47,310 nt of DNA from DASUKL01 sp036278755 (GTDB lineage Bacteria; Chloroflexota; Limnocylindria; Limnocylindrales; CSP1-4). The translations under genes and the position numbers were made by a program. The notes under the pieces are model-generated. The model ran no database searches. It saw only the letters and a list, made by a program, of their open reading frames with translations, and had not been told where the DNA came from. Of the stretch, positions 35,574-44,504 are shown piece after piece (the stretch's first letter is position 1; each line of letters opens with the position of its first letter). The DNA is taken from assembly GCA_036278755.1 (NCBI GenBank), contig DASUKL010000075.1:1-47310 (forward strand). The letters run 5' to 3'.

Positions 35574-36119
35574 ATGGACGATCGTCTGTATCGATCACGC
35601 ACCGATCGGATGCTGACCGGTGTGGCCGGCGGCCTGGCCGAGCGGCTCGACGTGGACCCCGCCCTGGTGCGGGTGGTGTGGGCGGTCTCGATGCCCCTGA
35701 CGGGCTTCCTGACCCTCCTCATCTATGTGGTCATGGCCCTGGTCGTGCCGGATGAACCGGATGGGTCCTCATGGTCCATGCCCCGACCCCCGGCGACCGA
35801 GGCCCCCGCAGCCGGACCGGCGTCGACCGGCCCCGGCGGGGAGGCCGCCCCAGCGGCGGGGCCACCGCCCGCCTGGGCCACGGACCCGCGAGCCCAGCGG
35901 GCCGCCACCCGAGCCCAGCGCCGAGCCGAGCGCCTGGACGCCCACGCGTCGCAAGGCCACGGCGGCGGGGCCTTCGCCCTGGGCCTGGTCCTCATCGTCC
36001 TCGGCGGGCTCTTCCTGCTCCATGAGGTCTTCCCCGCCATCGACTGGGACGTCGCCTGGCCCGTCGCCGCGATCGTCCTGGGCCTGCTCCTGATCGCGGC
36101 CGAGTGGCGGCGCAGGTAA
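35574..36119 (+). CDS. PspC-domain membrane protein
   Basis: 181 residues. N-terminal PspC domain: DRLYRSRTDRMLTGVAGGLA (about 3-22) followed by a TM helix (VVWAVSMPLTGFLTLLIYVV). A Pro/Ala-rich cytoplasmic or external linker of about 80 residues with an Arg-rich end leads to two more hydrophobic segments (ALGLVLIVLGGLFLLHEVF and VAWPVAAIVLGLLLIA), resembling a DUF5668/LiaI-like tail. Envelope-stress role is plausible from the family only. ATG at 35574 has no Shine-Dalgarno; a GTG 6 codons upstream is an alternative. Overlaps the next gene by 16 nt. Confidence 0.85.
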   Translation: MDDRLYRSRTDRMLTGVAGGLAERLDVDPALVRVVWAVSMPLTGFLTLLIYVVMALVVPDEPDGSSWSMPRPPATEAPAAGPASTGPGGEAAPAAGPPPAWATDPRAQRAATRAQRRAERLDAHASQGHGGGAFALGLVLIVLGGLFLLHEVFPAIDWDVAWPVAAIVLGLLLIAAEWRRR

Positions 36120-37813
36120 ACGACCGCCGGAGCGCGCAGAGCGGCGGACAGGCCGTCGCGGCGGCGCTCGCGGCAGGCGGCGTCCGCTTCGCCTTCACCG
36201 TCCCCGGCGAGTCGTTCCTGCCGCTCCTCGAGGGCCTGGCTGACGGCCCGATCCGGACCGTGGCCACCCGGCACGAGGGCGGCGCGGCGTTCATGGCCGA
36301 GGCCGTCGGTCAGCTCACGGGACGACCGGCGGCCTGCCTGGCCACACGGGCCGTGGGGGCCGCGAACCTGGCCATCGGGCTCCATACGGCCTATGCCGAC
36401 TCGACCCCCATGATCGCCCTGGTCGGCCAGGTGCCGCGGGCCATGCGCGGCCGGGAGGCCTTCCAGGAGGTCGACCAGGTGGCCACCTTCGGCGGCCTGT
36501 GCAAGGCGGCCACCGAGCTCGACGATCCGGCCGACCTCTCCGTCACGACGAGCCGGCTCCTGCGCCTCGCCTGCTCGGGCCGTCCCGGACCGGTCCTCCT
36601 GGCGCTGCCCGAGGACGTCCTCGGGGCGGAGGTCGAGGCGGTCGCCGGGGGGACCGAAGCAGCCCCCGCCGGGCCCCACCCTGACGTGGCGGCGATCGAA
36701 CCAGCGCCTGACCAGGTCGAGCCCATCCTGGCCCGCCTGGCGGTCGCCCACCGACCCATCATCGTGGCCGGGGCGGGCGTCTTGCGGGCCGCTGCGGTCC
36801 CGCTCCTGGCCGAGCTCGTGGAGGCCATCGAGGTCCCGGTCATCGCCTCCTGGCGGCGGCCCGACGTGTTGCCCAACGACCACCGCCTCTACCTCGGCAT
36901 GAGCGGCCTGGGTGCCCCGGCCTCGGTCCGGCGACGGCTCCTCGAGGCCGACCTCATCCTGGCCCTGGGCTGCCGCCTCAATGCCATCACCACCTTCGAC
37001 GACGCCGTCCCCGCTCCGGGCAGCGAGGTGATCCACGTCGACCTCGAACCCGGCTGGCCCGGCCGTCCCCTCCCCCAGCGCTCCGTGCGGGCCGACGCCC
37101 GGGCCTTCCTGGAGGTGGCGCTCCGCCTCGTGGCCGGCGGGCGGGGCCGGCCCGCGGATGCGGCGGCACGACGGGCTGCTGACCGCCGCGACCGCGCGGC
37201 CTACGAGGCCGACACCACCCTGCCTGTCCCTGGACGAGAGGGGCCCGTGGCTCACTCCGGCATCGCCTACCCTACGGTCGTGAGCGCCCTCCAGGCCGCC
37301 CTGCCGCCCGCTGCCGTGGTCACCACCGACGCTGGGAATTTCGCTGCTTGGTACGCGCGATACCTTCATGTCGGGGCCGGGCAACGGCTGCTCGGCCCGA
37401 CGTCCGGGGCCATGGGCTACGGCCTGCCGGCGGCCATCGGCGCGGCCGTGGCCGAGCCGGGGCGTCCGGTCGTGGCCCTCGCTGGCGACGGCGGGATGGC
37501 CATGCTCCTGGCCGAGCTCGAGACCGCTGTCCGGGAGGGCGCCCGGCTGGCCGTCGTGGTCCACGACAACCAGCGCTACGGCACCATCCGGATGCATCAG
37601 GAACGCGCCTTCCCCGGCCGGCCCACGGCCACCGAGCTCGGGCCCATCGACTTCGCCGCCGTGGCCCGGGCCTGCGGGGCCCGTGGCCTGACCGTCGAGC
37701 GGGACGGAGAGGTAGCCCCTGCCCTGGCCCAGGCCCTGGAGGCCGACGGCGTGACGCTCGTGCACCTGCGGATGGATCCCCAAGCCTTGTCCGTGGAGAC
37801 GCGGCTGCCATGA
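36104..37813 (+). CDS. Thiamine-pyrophosphate-dependent enzyme, acetolactate-synthase-like
   Basis: 569 residues with the three domains of the family. N-terminal PYR domain with FTVPGESFLPLLEGL and the catalytic Glu in TRHEGGAAFMAEAVG; central domain with VAGAGVLRAAAVPLLAEL; C-terminal PP domain with SGAMGYGLPAAIGAAVA and the ThDP motif GDGGMAMLLAELETAV to VVVHDNQRYGTIRMHQ. The usual Asn-Asn of the ThDP motif is Asp-Asn. YGTIRMHQ and the FPGRP that follows resemble uncharacterised ThDP enzymes rather than biosynthetic IlvB, and no ilvN lies next to it. GTG start inside pspC; stop overlaps the lipoprotein gene (ATGA). Confidence 0.9.
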   Translation: MAAQVNDRRSAQSGGQAVAAALAAGGVRFAFTVPGESFLPLLEGLADGPIRTVATRHEGGAAFMAEAVGQLTGRPAACLATRAVGAANLAIGLHTAYADSTPMIALVGQVPRAMRGREAFQEVDQVATFGGLCKAATELDDPADLSVTTSRLLRLACSGRPGPVLLALPEDVLGAEVEAVAGGTEAAPAGPHPDVAAIEPAPDQVEPILARLAVAHRPIIVAGAGVLRAAAVPLLAELVEAIEVPVIASWRRPDVLPNDHRLYLGMSGLGAPASVRRRLLEADLILALGCRLNAITTFDDAVPAPGSEVIHVDLEPGWPGRPLPQRSVRADARAFLEVALRLVAGGRGRPADAAARRAADRRDRAAYEADTTLPVPGREGPVAHSGIAYPTVVSALQAALPPAAVVTTDAGNFAAWYARYLHVGAGQRLLGPTSGAMGYGLPAAIGAAVAEPGRPVVALAGDGGMAMLLAELETAVREGARLAVVVHDNQRYGTIRMHQERAFPGRPTATELGPIDFAAVARACGARGLTVERDGEVAPALAQALEADGVTLVHLRMDPQALSVETRLP

Positions 37814-38472
37814 ACGCGGCCGTCCGCAGGGCGCTCCTCGGCGCGGCCATCGTGGCCGCCGTGGCCGGCTGCGCGGGGGGCCAGCCGACCACGTCCGGGC
37901 CGACCGTACCGACCCCGCCGCCGAGCTACGAGGTGCCCATCGTGACCCTCGGGGCCACGCCCTCAGCCACGCTCACGCCGGCCCCCACGGTGCGCGACCT
38001 GCCCGATCCCTGCGATCTCCTCAGCGCGGCCGATGCGCGGGCCGCCCTGGGCGTCCCCTTCGGCCCCGGCGTCTCCACCAGCGACGATGACTTCCGGACC
38101 TGCACCTTCACCTCGAGCGGCCCGTTCGAGGCCAGCCTGAGCTTGGCCATGCCCATCCGGGTCGAGGACCCGGAGGACTTCTTCGACCCCTCGGCGAGCA
38201 TCGTCCCGGGGATCGGCGACGGCAGCCAGTTCGCGGTCAAGGAGCTGAGCTCGCCGCGGCCGGGAGCCGACTTCGGCTTCTTCACCCTCAGCGGCCAGGT
38301 CGGCATCGCCATCGAGTACAGCGCCTTCGGCCAGCGCTCTGCCTCGCCGGGTGCGGGCTCCGCCGGGACGACCGTGGCGCCCACCGCGGACCCCTCGGCC
38401 CTGGGGGCCCAGATCGAGTCGGCCGTGGGTTCGCTAGCGGCCAAGGTCGTGGCCCGGCTCGGGACGCGCTAG
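37810..38472 (+). CDS. Predicted lipoprotein, DUF3558-like
   Basis: 220 residues. N terminus MNAAVRRALLGAAIVAAVAG then Cys: a lipobox (VAGC) with a normal signal peptide, so membrane-anchored outside. A Thr/Pro-rich spacer follows, then a domain starting DLPDPCDLLSAADARAALG with a second Cys in RTCTFTS. The PCDLLS...AAL beginning resembles DUF3558 lipoproteins of actinobacteria, which have no fixed function. Overlaps the ThDP gene by 4 nt. 68 nt to the next gene. Confidence 0.8.
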   Translation: MNAAVRRALLGAAIVAAVAGCAGGQPTTSGPTVPTPPPSYEVPIVTLGATPSATLTPAPTVRDLPDPCDLLSAADARAALGVPFGPGVSTSDDDFRTCTFTSSGPFEASLSLAMPIRVEDPEDFFDPSASIVPGIGDGSQFAVKELSSPRPGADFGFFTLSGQVGIAIEYSAFGQRSASPGAGSAGTTVAPTADPSALGAQIESAVGSLAAKVVARLGTR

Positions 38473-38540
38473 GTGGCCCGCGGCGATGTGGGCGCCACGT
38501 CCGTGCGGACGGCCGTCGGCCGGCGAGGTCCGCGGGCAGG

Positions 38541-39881
38541 ATGAGCGGCCGGGGCCAGGTCTTCAGCCGCTCGGCCGAGGCCGTCCCACCGCTCGCGGTG
38601 CGGGCCGCGGGCGCCACGATCTGGGACAGCCAGGGCCGGTCCTACCTCGATGCGGCCGGCGGGGCCATCGTGGTCGGGATCGGGCACGGTCGCGCCTCGG
38701 TGGCCGAGGCCATGGCCGGCCAGGCCGGCCGGGTGGCCTACGCCCACGGCTCGGTCTTCAGCACTGAGGCCCTGGAGGCCTACGCCGCCGAGCTCGGACC
38801 TCGCCTGCCGCTGGAGGACCCGGCCATCTATCCCGTCAGCGGTGGCTCCGAGGCCGTCGAGACGGCCCTCAAGATGGCCCGGGCCTACCACCTGGCCCGA
38901 GGTGAGACCGAACGCTGGATCGTCGTCGCCCGCTGGGGCAGCTACCACGGCAATACCCTGGGGGCCCTCGACCTCTCCGGCCGCCGGCCGCTGCGGCGGC
39001 CATACGAAGGCTGGCTGGGCCGCTTCCGCCACGTCAGTGCGGCCTACCCCTATCGAGCCGGGCTGGACGGCTCGCAGGCCTTGGGCACGAGCGCCGAGCT
39101 GGCGGCCGAGCTCGAAGGGCTTCTCGAGCGGGCCGAGCCGGGCACCGTGGCCGCCTTCGTCGCCGAGCCGATCGTGGGCGCCACCCTGGGCGTCGTCGAG
39201 CCGCCCGAAGGCTATTGGCCGGCCGTGGCCGAGGTCTGCCGCCGCCACGGCGTGCTCCTCATCGCCGACGAGGTGATGACCGGCTTCGGGCGCACCGGCA
39301 CCTGGTTCGCCATGGATCGGACGAGCGTCCGGCCCGACATCCTGGTGGCGGCCAAGGGGGCCACCAGCGGCTACTGGCCCTTCGGCTTCGCCGCCGCCTC
39401 GGGCGAGGTCCACGAGACGATCCGGGCCGGCGGCTTCACCCACGGCTTCACGTACAGCCACGCGCCCACCGGCGCGGCCGTCGCGCGGGAGGTGCTCCGC
39501 ATCCTGGAGGCCGAGGACCTCGTGGCGGCCAGCGCGGCCAAGGGCGAGCGGCTCCTGGCCGGCCTCCAGGCCCGGCTGGGCGACCACCCCAACGTGGGCC
39601 AGGTCCGCGGGCGCGGCCTGTTCTGCGGCCTGGAGCTCGTCGCCGACCGCGAGGCCCGTAGCCCCTTCCCCCGGGCCCGGCGCCTGGCCGAGGCGGTCCT
39701 CGGCGCCGCCCGCGAGCGCGGGCTGCTGCTCTATGCGGGCAGTGGCAACGCCGACGGCGTGGACGGCGACGTGATCCTCCTGGGCCCGCCCTTCGTCATC
39801 GAGGAGGCCGACCTGGACCGCCTCCCCGGCCTCGTGGCCGAGGCCCTCGAGGCGGCCTTGGAGGCGACGGCCGCCGCCTGA
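38541..39881 (+). CDS. Class III (omega) aminotransferase
   Basis: PLP fold-type I aminotransferase, 446 residues. Seen: GRSYLDAAGGAIVVGIGHG, YPVSGGSEAVETALKMAR, RWGSYHGNTLGALDLSG, AFVAEPIVGATLGVVEPPEG, the PLP-ring Asp in LLIADEVMTGFGRTGTWFAM, the Schiff-base Lys in VAAKGATSGYWP, and HGFTYSHAPTGAAVA. Family includes omega-amino-acid and adenosylmethionine-8-amino-7-oxononanoate transaminases; the substrate cannot be told. ATG at 38541 after a weak GCAGG. Confidence 0.92.
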   Translation: MSGRGQVFSRSAEAVPPLAVRAAGATIWDSQGRSYLDAAGGAIVVGIGHGRASVAEAMAGQAGRVAYAHGSVFSTEALEAYAAELGPRLPLEDPAIYPVSGGSEAVETALKMARAYHLARGETERWIVVARWGSYHGNTLGALDLSGRRPLRRPYEGWLGRFRHVSAAYPYRAGLDGSQALGTSAELAAELEGLLERAEPGTVAAFVAEPIVGATLGVVEPPEGYWPAVAEVCRRHGVLLIADEVMTGFGRTGTWFAMDRTSVRPDILVAAKGATSGYWPFGFAAASGEVHETIRAGGFTHGFTYSHAPTGAAVAREVLRILEAEDLVAASAAKGERLLAGLQARLGDHPNVGQVRGRGLFCGLELVADREARSPFPRARRLAEAVLGAARERGLLLYAGSGNADGVDGDVILLGPPFVIEEADLDRLPGLVAEALEAALEATAAA

Positions 39882-39904
39882 CGTCCCGACGGCTCGCCGA
39901 CCCG

Positions 39905-41875
39905 TCAGACGAGCTGCTCGGCGTCTCCGGACTGGGCCTTGTCCCGGATCGTCTCGACGATGGTCGTATCGGCGAGGGTCGTCACGTCGCCCAGCGGACG
40001 CTTCTCGGCGATGTCTCGGAGCAGCCGCCGCATGATCTTGCCGGAGCGGGTCTTGGGCAGCTCGGGGGTGAACATGATCTGCTTCGGGCGGGCGATGGCG
40101 CCGATCTTGTGGGCGACGTGCTCCCGCAGTTCGGCGGATAGCTCCTCGCTGGGAGTCACCGAAGCCTTGAGGATGACGTAGGCGAAGATGGCCTCGTTGG
40201 TCACGGGGTCGGACCGCCCACAGACGGCCGCTTCGGCCACCGCCGGATGGTCGACCAGGGCCGACTCCACCTCGGTCGTGCTGATCCGATGGCCGGACAC
40301 CTTCATCACGTCGTCGACCCGGCCAAGGAGCCAGAAGTAGCCGTCGGCGTCGACCTTGCAGCCGTCGCCGGCGAAATAGGAGCCCGGGAAACGGGCCCAG
40401 TAGGTGTCGAAGTAGCGGTCGGGGTCCTTATAGACGCCGCGCAGCATCGAGGGCCAGGGCCTGGTCAGGACCAGGTAGCCGCCGCCTGTGCCGTTGGGCA
40501 CGTCCTGGCCGTCGGCATCGACGACCTTGGCCGCCACGCCGGGGAAGGGCTGCGTGGCCGAGCCGGGCCGGAGCGTGGTCAGGCCGGGCAGGGCGCTGAT
40601 GAGGATCATCCCCGTCTCGGTCTGCCACCAGGTGTCGACGACCGGGCAGCGGCCCCCGCCGATGTACGTGTGGTACCACAGCCAGGCCTCGGGGTTGATC
40701 GGCTCGCCGACCGTGCCGATGAGGCGCAGCGAGGACATGTCGTGATCGGCGGGGTACTCCTCGCCCTGCTTCATGAAGGCCCGGATGGCCGTCGGGGCGC
40801 AGTAGAGGATCGAGACCTTGTACTTCTCGATCATCGACCACCAGCGGTCGGGGGCCGGGAACATCGGAGCGCCCTCGTACATCACCGAGGTCGCGGCGTT
40901 GGCCAGGGGCCCGTAGACGATGTAGCTGTGGCCGGTCACCCAGCCGATGTCGGCGGCGCACCAGTACACGTCGTCGGGCTTGATGTCGAAGATGTAGTAG
41001 TGGGTCGTGCTCACCCCGGTGAGGTAGCCGCCGGTGGTGTGCATGACGCCCTTCGGCTTGGCCGTCGTGCCCGAGGTGTGGAGCAGGTAGAGCAGGTGCT
41101 CTGCCTCCACCGAGACCGGCGGGCAGTGGTCCGACTGGGCCTCGACCAGCTCGTGCCACCAGTGGTCCCGACCCTCGGTCCAGGGGATGGCGTTCCCCGT
41201 GCGCTTGACGACGAGGACGTTCTTGATCGTCGGCGCTCCGGCGCAGGCCACGTCCACGGCGCTCTTGAGGTCGAGGACCTTGCCCCCCCGCCAGGCGCCG
41301 TCGCAGGTGATGATGGCCACCGCCTCGGCGTCGACCATCCGGCCCTGGACCGCGTCAGCGCTGTAGCCGCCGAAGACGACCACGTGAGGCGCCCCGATGC
41401 GGGCGCAGGCGAGCATCGCGATCGGCAGCTCGGGCACCATGCCCATGTAGATACCGACCCGATCGCCGGTCTTGACACCGATCTCGAGGAGGGCGTTGGC
41501 GCACTTGCTGACCTCGCGCTGGAGGTCGGCGAAGGTGATCGTCCGGGTGTCGCCCGGCTCACCCTCCCAGTGGTAGGCCACCTTCGATCCCAGGCCGTTC
41601 TCGACGTGGCGGTCGACGCAGTTGTAGGCCGCGTTGAGCTTGCCCTCGACGAACCACTTGGCGTAGGGCAGCTCCCACTGGAGCGTGGTCTTGAAGTCCT
41701 CGTCCCAACTCAGTCGTTGCCGGGCCATGTCGGCCCAGAATGCTTCGAAGTCGTCGTCCGCCCGCTGGTAGAGATCGGCCGTCGCGTTGGAGCGGGCCGC
41801 GAACTCGGGCGGCGAGGGGAACTCGCGTCGTTCGGTGAGCAGCGCGTCGATCTCTGGGGTCATCGCCTCGGACAT
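39905..41875 (-). CDS. acsA: Acetyl-CoA synthetase
   Basis: AMP-forming ligase making acetyl-CoA from acetate, ATP and CoA. 656 residues, full length. Seen: the N-terminal ACAS domain (WADMARQRLSWDEDF, KWFVEGKLNAAYNCVDRH), the P-loop LLYLLHTSGTTAKPKGVMHT, YWCAADIGWVTGHSYIVYGP, VDTWWQTETGMILISALPG, YFAGDGCKVDADGYFWLLGRVDDVMKV (shown in parts), GHRISTTEVES and the acetylatable lysine in KTRSGKIMRRLLRD. The ATG follows GGAGGTGG. A minus-strand TACCAT (41899-41894) may be its -10. Divergent from the HTH gene. Confidence 0.97.
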   Translation of the reverse strand: MSEAMTPEIDALLTERREFPSPPEFAARSNATADLYQRADDDFEAFWADMARQRLSWDEDFKTTLQWELPYAKWFVEGKLNAAYNCVDRHVENGLGSKVAYHWEGEPGDTRTITFADLQREVSKCANALLEIGVKTGDRVGIYMGMVPELPIAMLACARIGAPHVVVFGGYSADAVQGRMVDAEAVAIITCDGAWRGGKVLDLKSAVDVACAGAPTIKNVLVVKRTGNAIPWTEGRDHWWHELVEAQSDHCPPVSVEAEHLLYLLHTSGTTAKPKGVMHTTGGYLTGVSTTHYYIFDIKPDDVYWCAADIGWVTGHSYIVYGPLANAATSVMYEGAPMFPAPDRWWSMIEKYKVSILYCAPTAIRAFMKQGEEYPADHDMSSLRLIGTVGEPINPEAWLWYHTYIGGGRCPVVDTWWQTETGMILISALPGLTTLRPGSATQPFPGVAAKVVDADGQDVPNGTGGGYLVLTRPWPSMLRGVYKDPDRYFDTYWARFPGSYFAGDGCKVDADGYFWLLGRVDDVMKVSGHRISTTEVESALVDHPAVAEAAVCGRSDPVTNEAIFAYVILKASVTPSEELSAELREHVAHKIGAIARPKQIMFTPELPKTRSGKIMRRLLRDIAEKRPLGDVTTLADTTIVETIRDKAQSGDAEQLV

Positions 41876-42073
41876 CCACCACCTCCAGGCCTGATGGTAC
41901 GCCCCACTGGCCTGGCGGAGGGCCGGGGCTGCACCGCAGGATCATCGGGTGGCCTGCGGCGACGCTGGAGACCTCGACCGCTCTCCCCAGGCTGTTGCCG
42001 TTCGGTGGTCAAGGACAGCCTGAACGATGCTGCCCCGGCCCAGCGCGACGCGCCCCGGACCGGCGGCAGCCCG

Positions 42074-42079
42074 TACAAT
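42074..42079 (+). promoter_or_regulatory. -10 element for a probable leaderless HTH-gene message
   Basis: TACAAT ends six nt before the ATG of the HTH gene, so transcription would start on the A of the ATG. No Shine-Dalgarno exists. The remaining acsA-HTH gap (41900-42073) shows nothing else I can name. Confidence 0.5.
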
Positions 42080-42085
42080 CCAGGC

Positions 42086-42877
42086 ATGGACAAGAGGCCG
42101 CCCGCGGCAACCGGTGCTCGTCGAACCGCCGCCCGCATGGGCCCCGCCGCCGGCGAGCCGGCCTATCGAGCCCTGGGCGGCGGCCCGCTCAGCGTCGAGG
42201 AGGGCCTCGACCAGCTCGCCGACGCCATCCGCGATCCGACCCGCCGGCGGATCCTGGTCAGCTTCTACGGCGACCCCTCGCCCCGCACCGCCTACCAGGT
42301 CGCCGACGACGTGGGCATCAGCCGGCCCGTGGCCCGGACCCACCTCGAGCTGCTGCGGGCGACCGGCTTCCTGCGCCACGAGCCCCGCCGTGGCTTCCGA
42401 GGCAAGCCCGCGCACCTCTACAGTCTGGCCACGGATTCCTCGCGCTGGATGCCGCATCCGCCCCGCCAGATGGCCCTCCTGGCCCTCCTCGTGCTAGAGG
42501 CGGCGAGCCTGGGACCGGACCGGGTGCGCAAGCTCGTCGAGCAGGTGGGCCAGGACTACGGCCGCACGATCCGCGACTTCCGCCCGGCCGGGAGTGGGAC
42601 CGATCGGCCGGTCGAGATGGCCCTCGCGCCGCTACGCCTCCTGGGCGAGGCCGTGGACATCGAAGCCGCCGGCCGCACCCGCAGCGCCTGGCACGTGCGC
42701 CTCAAGGACCTGCTCTTCGCCGAGGCCGCGCCGGGCCGGACGGACCTGCTGGCGGCCCTCCACCTGGGGATCGTCCGCTCCCTCGTCGAGGAGACCGGCC
42801 TGGACGTGACGCTCGACCCGGAGCCGGCCCCCGAGGCCGAGGCCATCGAGTTCCGCATCAAGGCTCCCGGCAGCTGA
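42086..42877 (+). CDS. ArsR-like winged-helix transcriptional regulator
   Basis: 263 residues. Winged-helix domain at about 48-115: LADAIRDPTRRRILVSFYGD, YQVADDVGISRPVARTHLEL (recognition helix) and the wing GFRGKPAHLYSL. A C-terminal domain of about 140 residues (RVRKLVEQVGQDYGRTIRDF; LAALHLGIVRSLVEETGLDV) probably senses a ligand or dimerises; no Cys metal site is visible. Ends 3 nt before the hydrolase gene, so those two are cotranscribed. Divergent to acsA, which it might regulate; that is inference. Confidence 0.85.
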   Translation: MDKRPPAATGARRTAARMGPAAGEPAYRALGGGPLSVEEGLDQLADAIRDPTRRRILVSFYGDPSPRTAYQVADDVGISRPVARTHLELLRATGFLRHEPRRGFRGKPAHLYSLATDSSRWMPHPPRQMALLALLVLEAASLGPDRVRKLVEQVGQDYGRTIRDFRPAGSGTDRPVEMALAPLRLLGEAVDIEAAGRTRSAWHVRLKDLLFAEAAPGRTDLLAALHLGIVRSLVEETGLDVTLDPEPAPEAEAIEFRIKAPGS

Positions 42878-42880
42878 ACG

Positions 42881-43660
42881 ATGTGCTTCGACCTCGATAG
42901 CGCCCCGCCCATCGCCCCCCTGGCCGGCGGTGCCTACGACGGCCGGCGCCTGATCCTCACGGCCGCCGACGGCACGCACCTGCGAGCCTTCGAGGCTCGG
43001 GCCGGCGACCTGCCCTCCCGGGCGGCCATGCTCATCCTGCCCGACGTGCGAGGCCTCTTCACCTTCTACGAGGAGCTCGCCCTGCGCTTCGCCGAAGCCG
43101 GCATCGACGCCCTGGCCGTCGACTACTTCGGCCGCACCGCCGGGGCCGGCGATCGGGGGCCCGACTTCGACCACCAGCCTCACATCGCCCAGGTCCACTG
43201 GAGCGGGCTGCGGGCCGACATCGAGGCCGGGGCGCACCAGCTCCTGGCGGCCGCCGGACCGGCCGAGGGCGGACGTGACCTGTACGCCGTCGGCTTCTGC
43301 TTCGGGGGTCGCCTGGCCTACCTGTGCGCCAGCCTGGAGGATCCGGCCTTCGCCGGGGTCATCGGCTTCTACGGACCGCCGGTCGGACCCAGCCGGGGCG
43401 AGGTCCCGGCCCCCATCGACCTGGCGGGCAGCTTCCGGGGTCGCGTGCTGGGCCTCTTCGGGGGTGCCGACGCGGCCATCCCGCCCGAGTCCAGGTCCGC
43501 CTTCGAGACGGCCCTCGGGGCGGGCGGCGTGGACCACGAGCTGGTCACCTACCCCGACGCGCCGCACAGCTTCTTCGATCGCAAGCAGGCCGACTATCAG
43601 GCCGAGTCGGACGATGCCTGGGGCCGGATCCTGGCCTTCGTCCACCCCGCCGCCGGCTGA
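42881..43660 (+). CDS. Dienelactone hydrolase family protein
   Basis: Alpha/beta hydrolase, 259 residues. Catalytic triad by pattern: Cys nucleophile in VGFCFGGRLAYL, Asp in GGADAAIPPESR and His in YPDAPHSFFDRK. N-terminal AMLILPDVRGLFTFYEELAL with the oxyanion-region Arg-Gly-Leu is typical of the DLH family (carboxymethylenebutenolidase-like). Substrate unknown; no aromatic-degradation genes are nearby. Starts 3 nt after the HTH gene. Confidence 0.9.
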   Translation: MCFDLDSAPPIAPLAGGAYDGRRLILTAADGTHLRAFEARAGDLPSRAAMLILPDVRGLFTFYEELALRFAEAGIDALAVDYFGRTAGAGDRGPDFDHQPHIAQVHWSGLRADIEAGAHQLLAAAGPAEGGRDLYAVGFCFGGRLAYLCASLEDPAFAGVIGFYGPPVGPSRGEVPAPIDLAGSFRGRVLGLFGGADAAIPPESRSAFETALGAGGVDHELVTYPDAPHSFFDRKQADYQAESDDAWGRILAFVHPAAG

Positions 43661-43758
43661 TCGCCGACCCGTCGACCGCCGCCCTGTCGATCACCCGCTC
43701 GCCGTCCTCTCCCTCGCCGATCCCGGCGCGCCGGACCATCACCGTCTGAGCCTTATCC

Positions 43759-43911
43759 GTGCCGGCTGGGTCGCACCTTCAGGCCGCCAAGCCGGAGGTC
43801 ACGGCCGCGACGAGCGACGGGCTCAGCGAGCTCGGGGGCGGGCTCGTCGGGGCGGTCCTCGCCGCGGCCGCCCTGCTGGTCGTCGTGCTCGTCCTCGGGA
43901 GGCCCCTCTGA
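43759..43911 (+). CDS. Small single-TM protein upstream of lemA
   Basis: 50 residues from the GTG at 43759: a hydrophilic N half (HLQAAKPEVTAATSDGLSEL) and a C-terminal TM helix (GLVGAVLAAAALLVVVLVLG) ending RPL. The stop overlaps the lemA-like start as TGATG, which argues for real translation. The first 98 nt after the hydrolase (43661-43758) hold no gene I can see. Not recognised. Confidence 0.5.
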   Translation: MPAGSHLQAAKPEVTAATSDGLSELGGGLVGAVLAAAALLVVVLVLGRPL

Positions 43912-44489
43912 TGGGTCTCGAGCGGGCGGTCGGGCTGGCCTTCGTCGTCGCCCTGGTGGTCATCGCCAGCGGCCTCATCCTCGTCGGCCTGGCCACCTAC
44001 AACGACGTCGTGGCCCTCGGGCAGCGCATCGACAAGGCCTGGGCCAACATCGGCGTAGCCCTCCAGCAGCGGCATGACGAGCTGCCCGACCTCGTGGCTG
44101 CGGTGCGCGGCGAGACGAGCTTCGAGCGCGAGGTGCTCGACGAGGTGACCCGTCTGCGGGCGGCCTACGCGCCGACGGCCCCGCTGCCCGAGCAGGCCGC
44201 CACCTCCGAGGCCACGACCGCCGCGGTCCACCGCCTCCTGGCCGACGTGGAGGCCTATCCGACCCTCAAGGCCCAGGCGAACGTGGCCGGTCTGCAGGCC
44301 GAGATCGCCCGGCTCGAGGACATCCTGGCCGCCCGGCGTGAGCTCTACAACGAGATGGTCTATCGCTACGACACCCGCATCGCCCGGCTGCCGGCACTGC
44401 TCCTGGCCGGGATCTGCCGCTGGGCCGCCAGGCCGTACTTCGCCACGGACCCGGAGACGGCGGTCCGCCCCGAGGTGCGCCTCGGCTGA
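43911..44489 (+). CDS. LemA family protein
   Basis: 192 residues. N-terminal TM helix (VGLAFVVALVVIASGLILVG) followed by the LemA signature TYNDVVALGQRIDKAWANIG and VALQQRHDELPDLV, then a coiled-coil helix bundle (QANVAGLQAEIARLEDILAA) and LYNEMVYRYDTRIARLP. Topology and motifs are standard. Function of LemA proteins is not established. GGGAGG precedes the ATG. Convergent with the thioredoxin-fold gene. Confidence 0.92.
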   Translation: MGLERAVGLAFVVALVVIASGLILVGLATYNDVVALGQRIDKAWANIGVALQQRHDELPDLVAAVRGETSFEREVLDEVTRLRAAYAPTAPLPEQAATSEATTAAVHRLLADVEAYPTLKAQANVAGLQAEIARLEDILAARRELYNEMVYRYDTRIARLPALLLAGICRWAARPYFATDPETAVRPEVRLG

Positions 44490-44504
44490 GGCGGCCGCGG
44501 GCGA

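Noticed and set aside
40247..42085. Large N-terminal extension of the HTH regulator frame, antisense to acsA
   Set aside because: acsA is certain on the other strand; the HTH protein has a good start and -10 at 42086.
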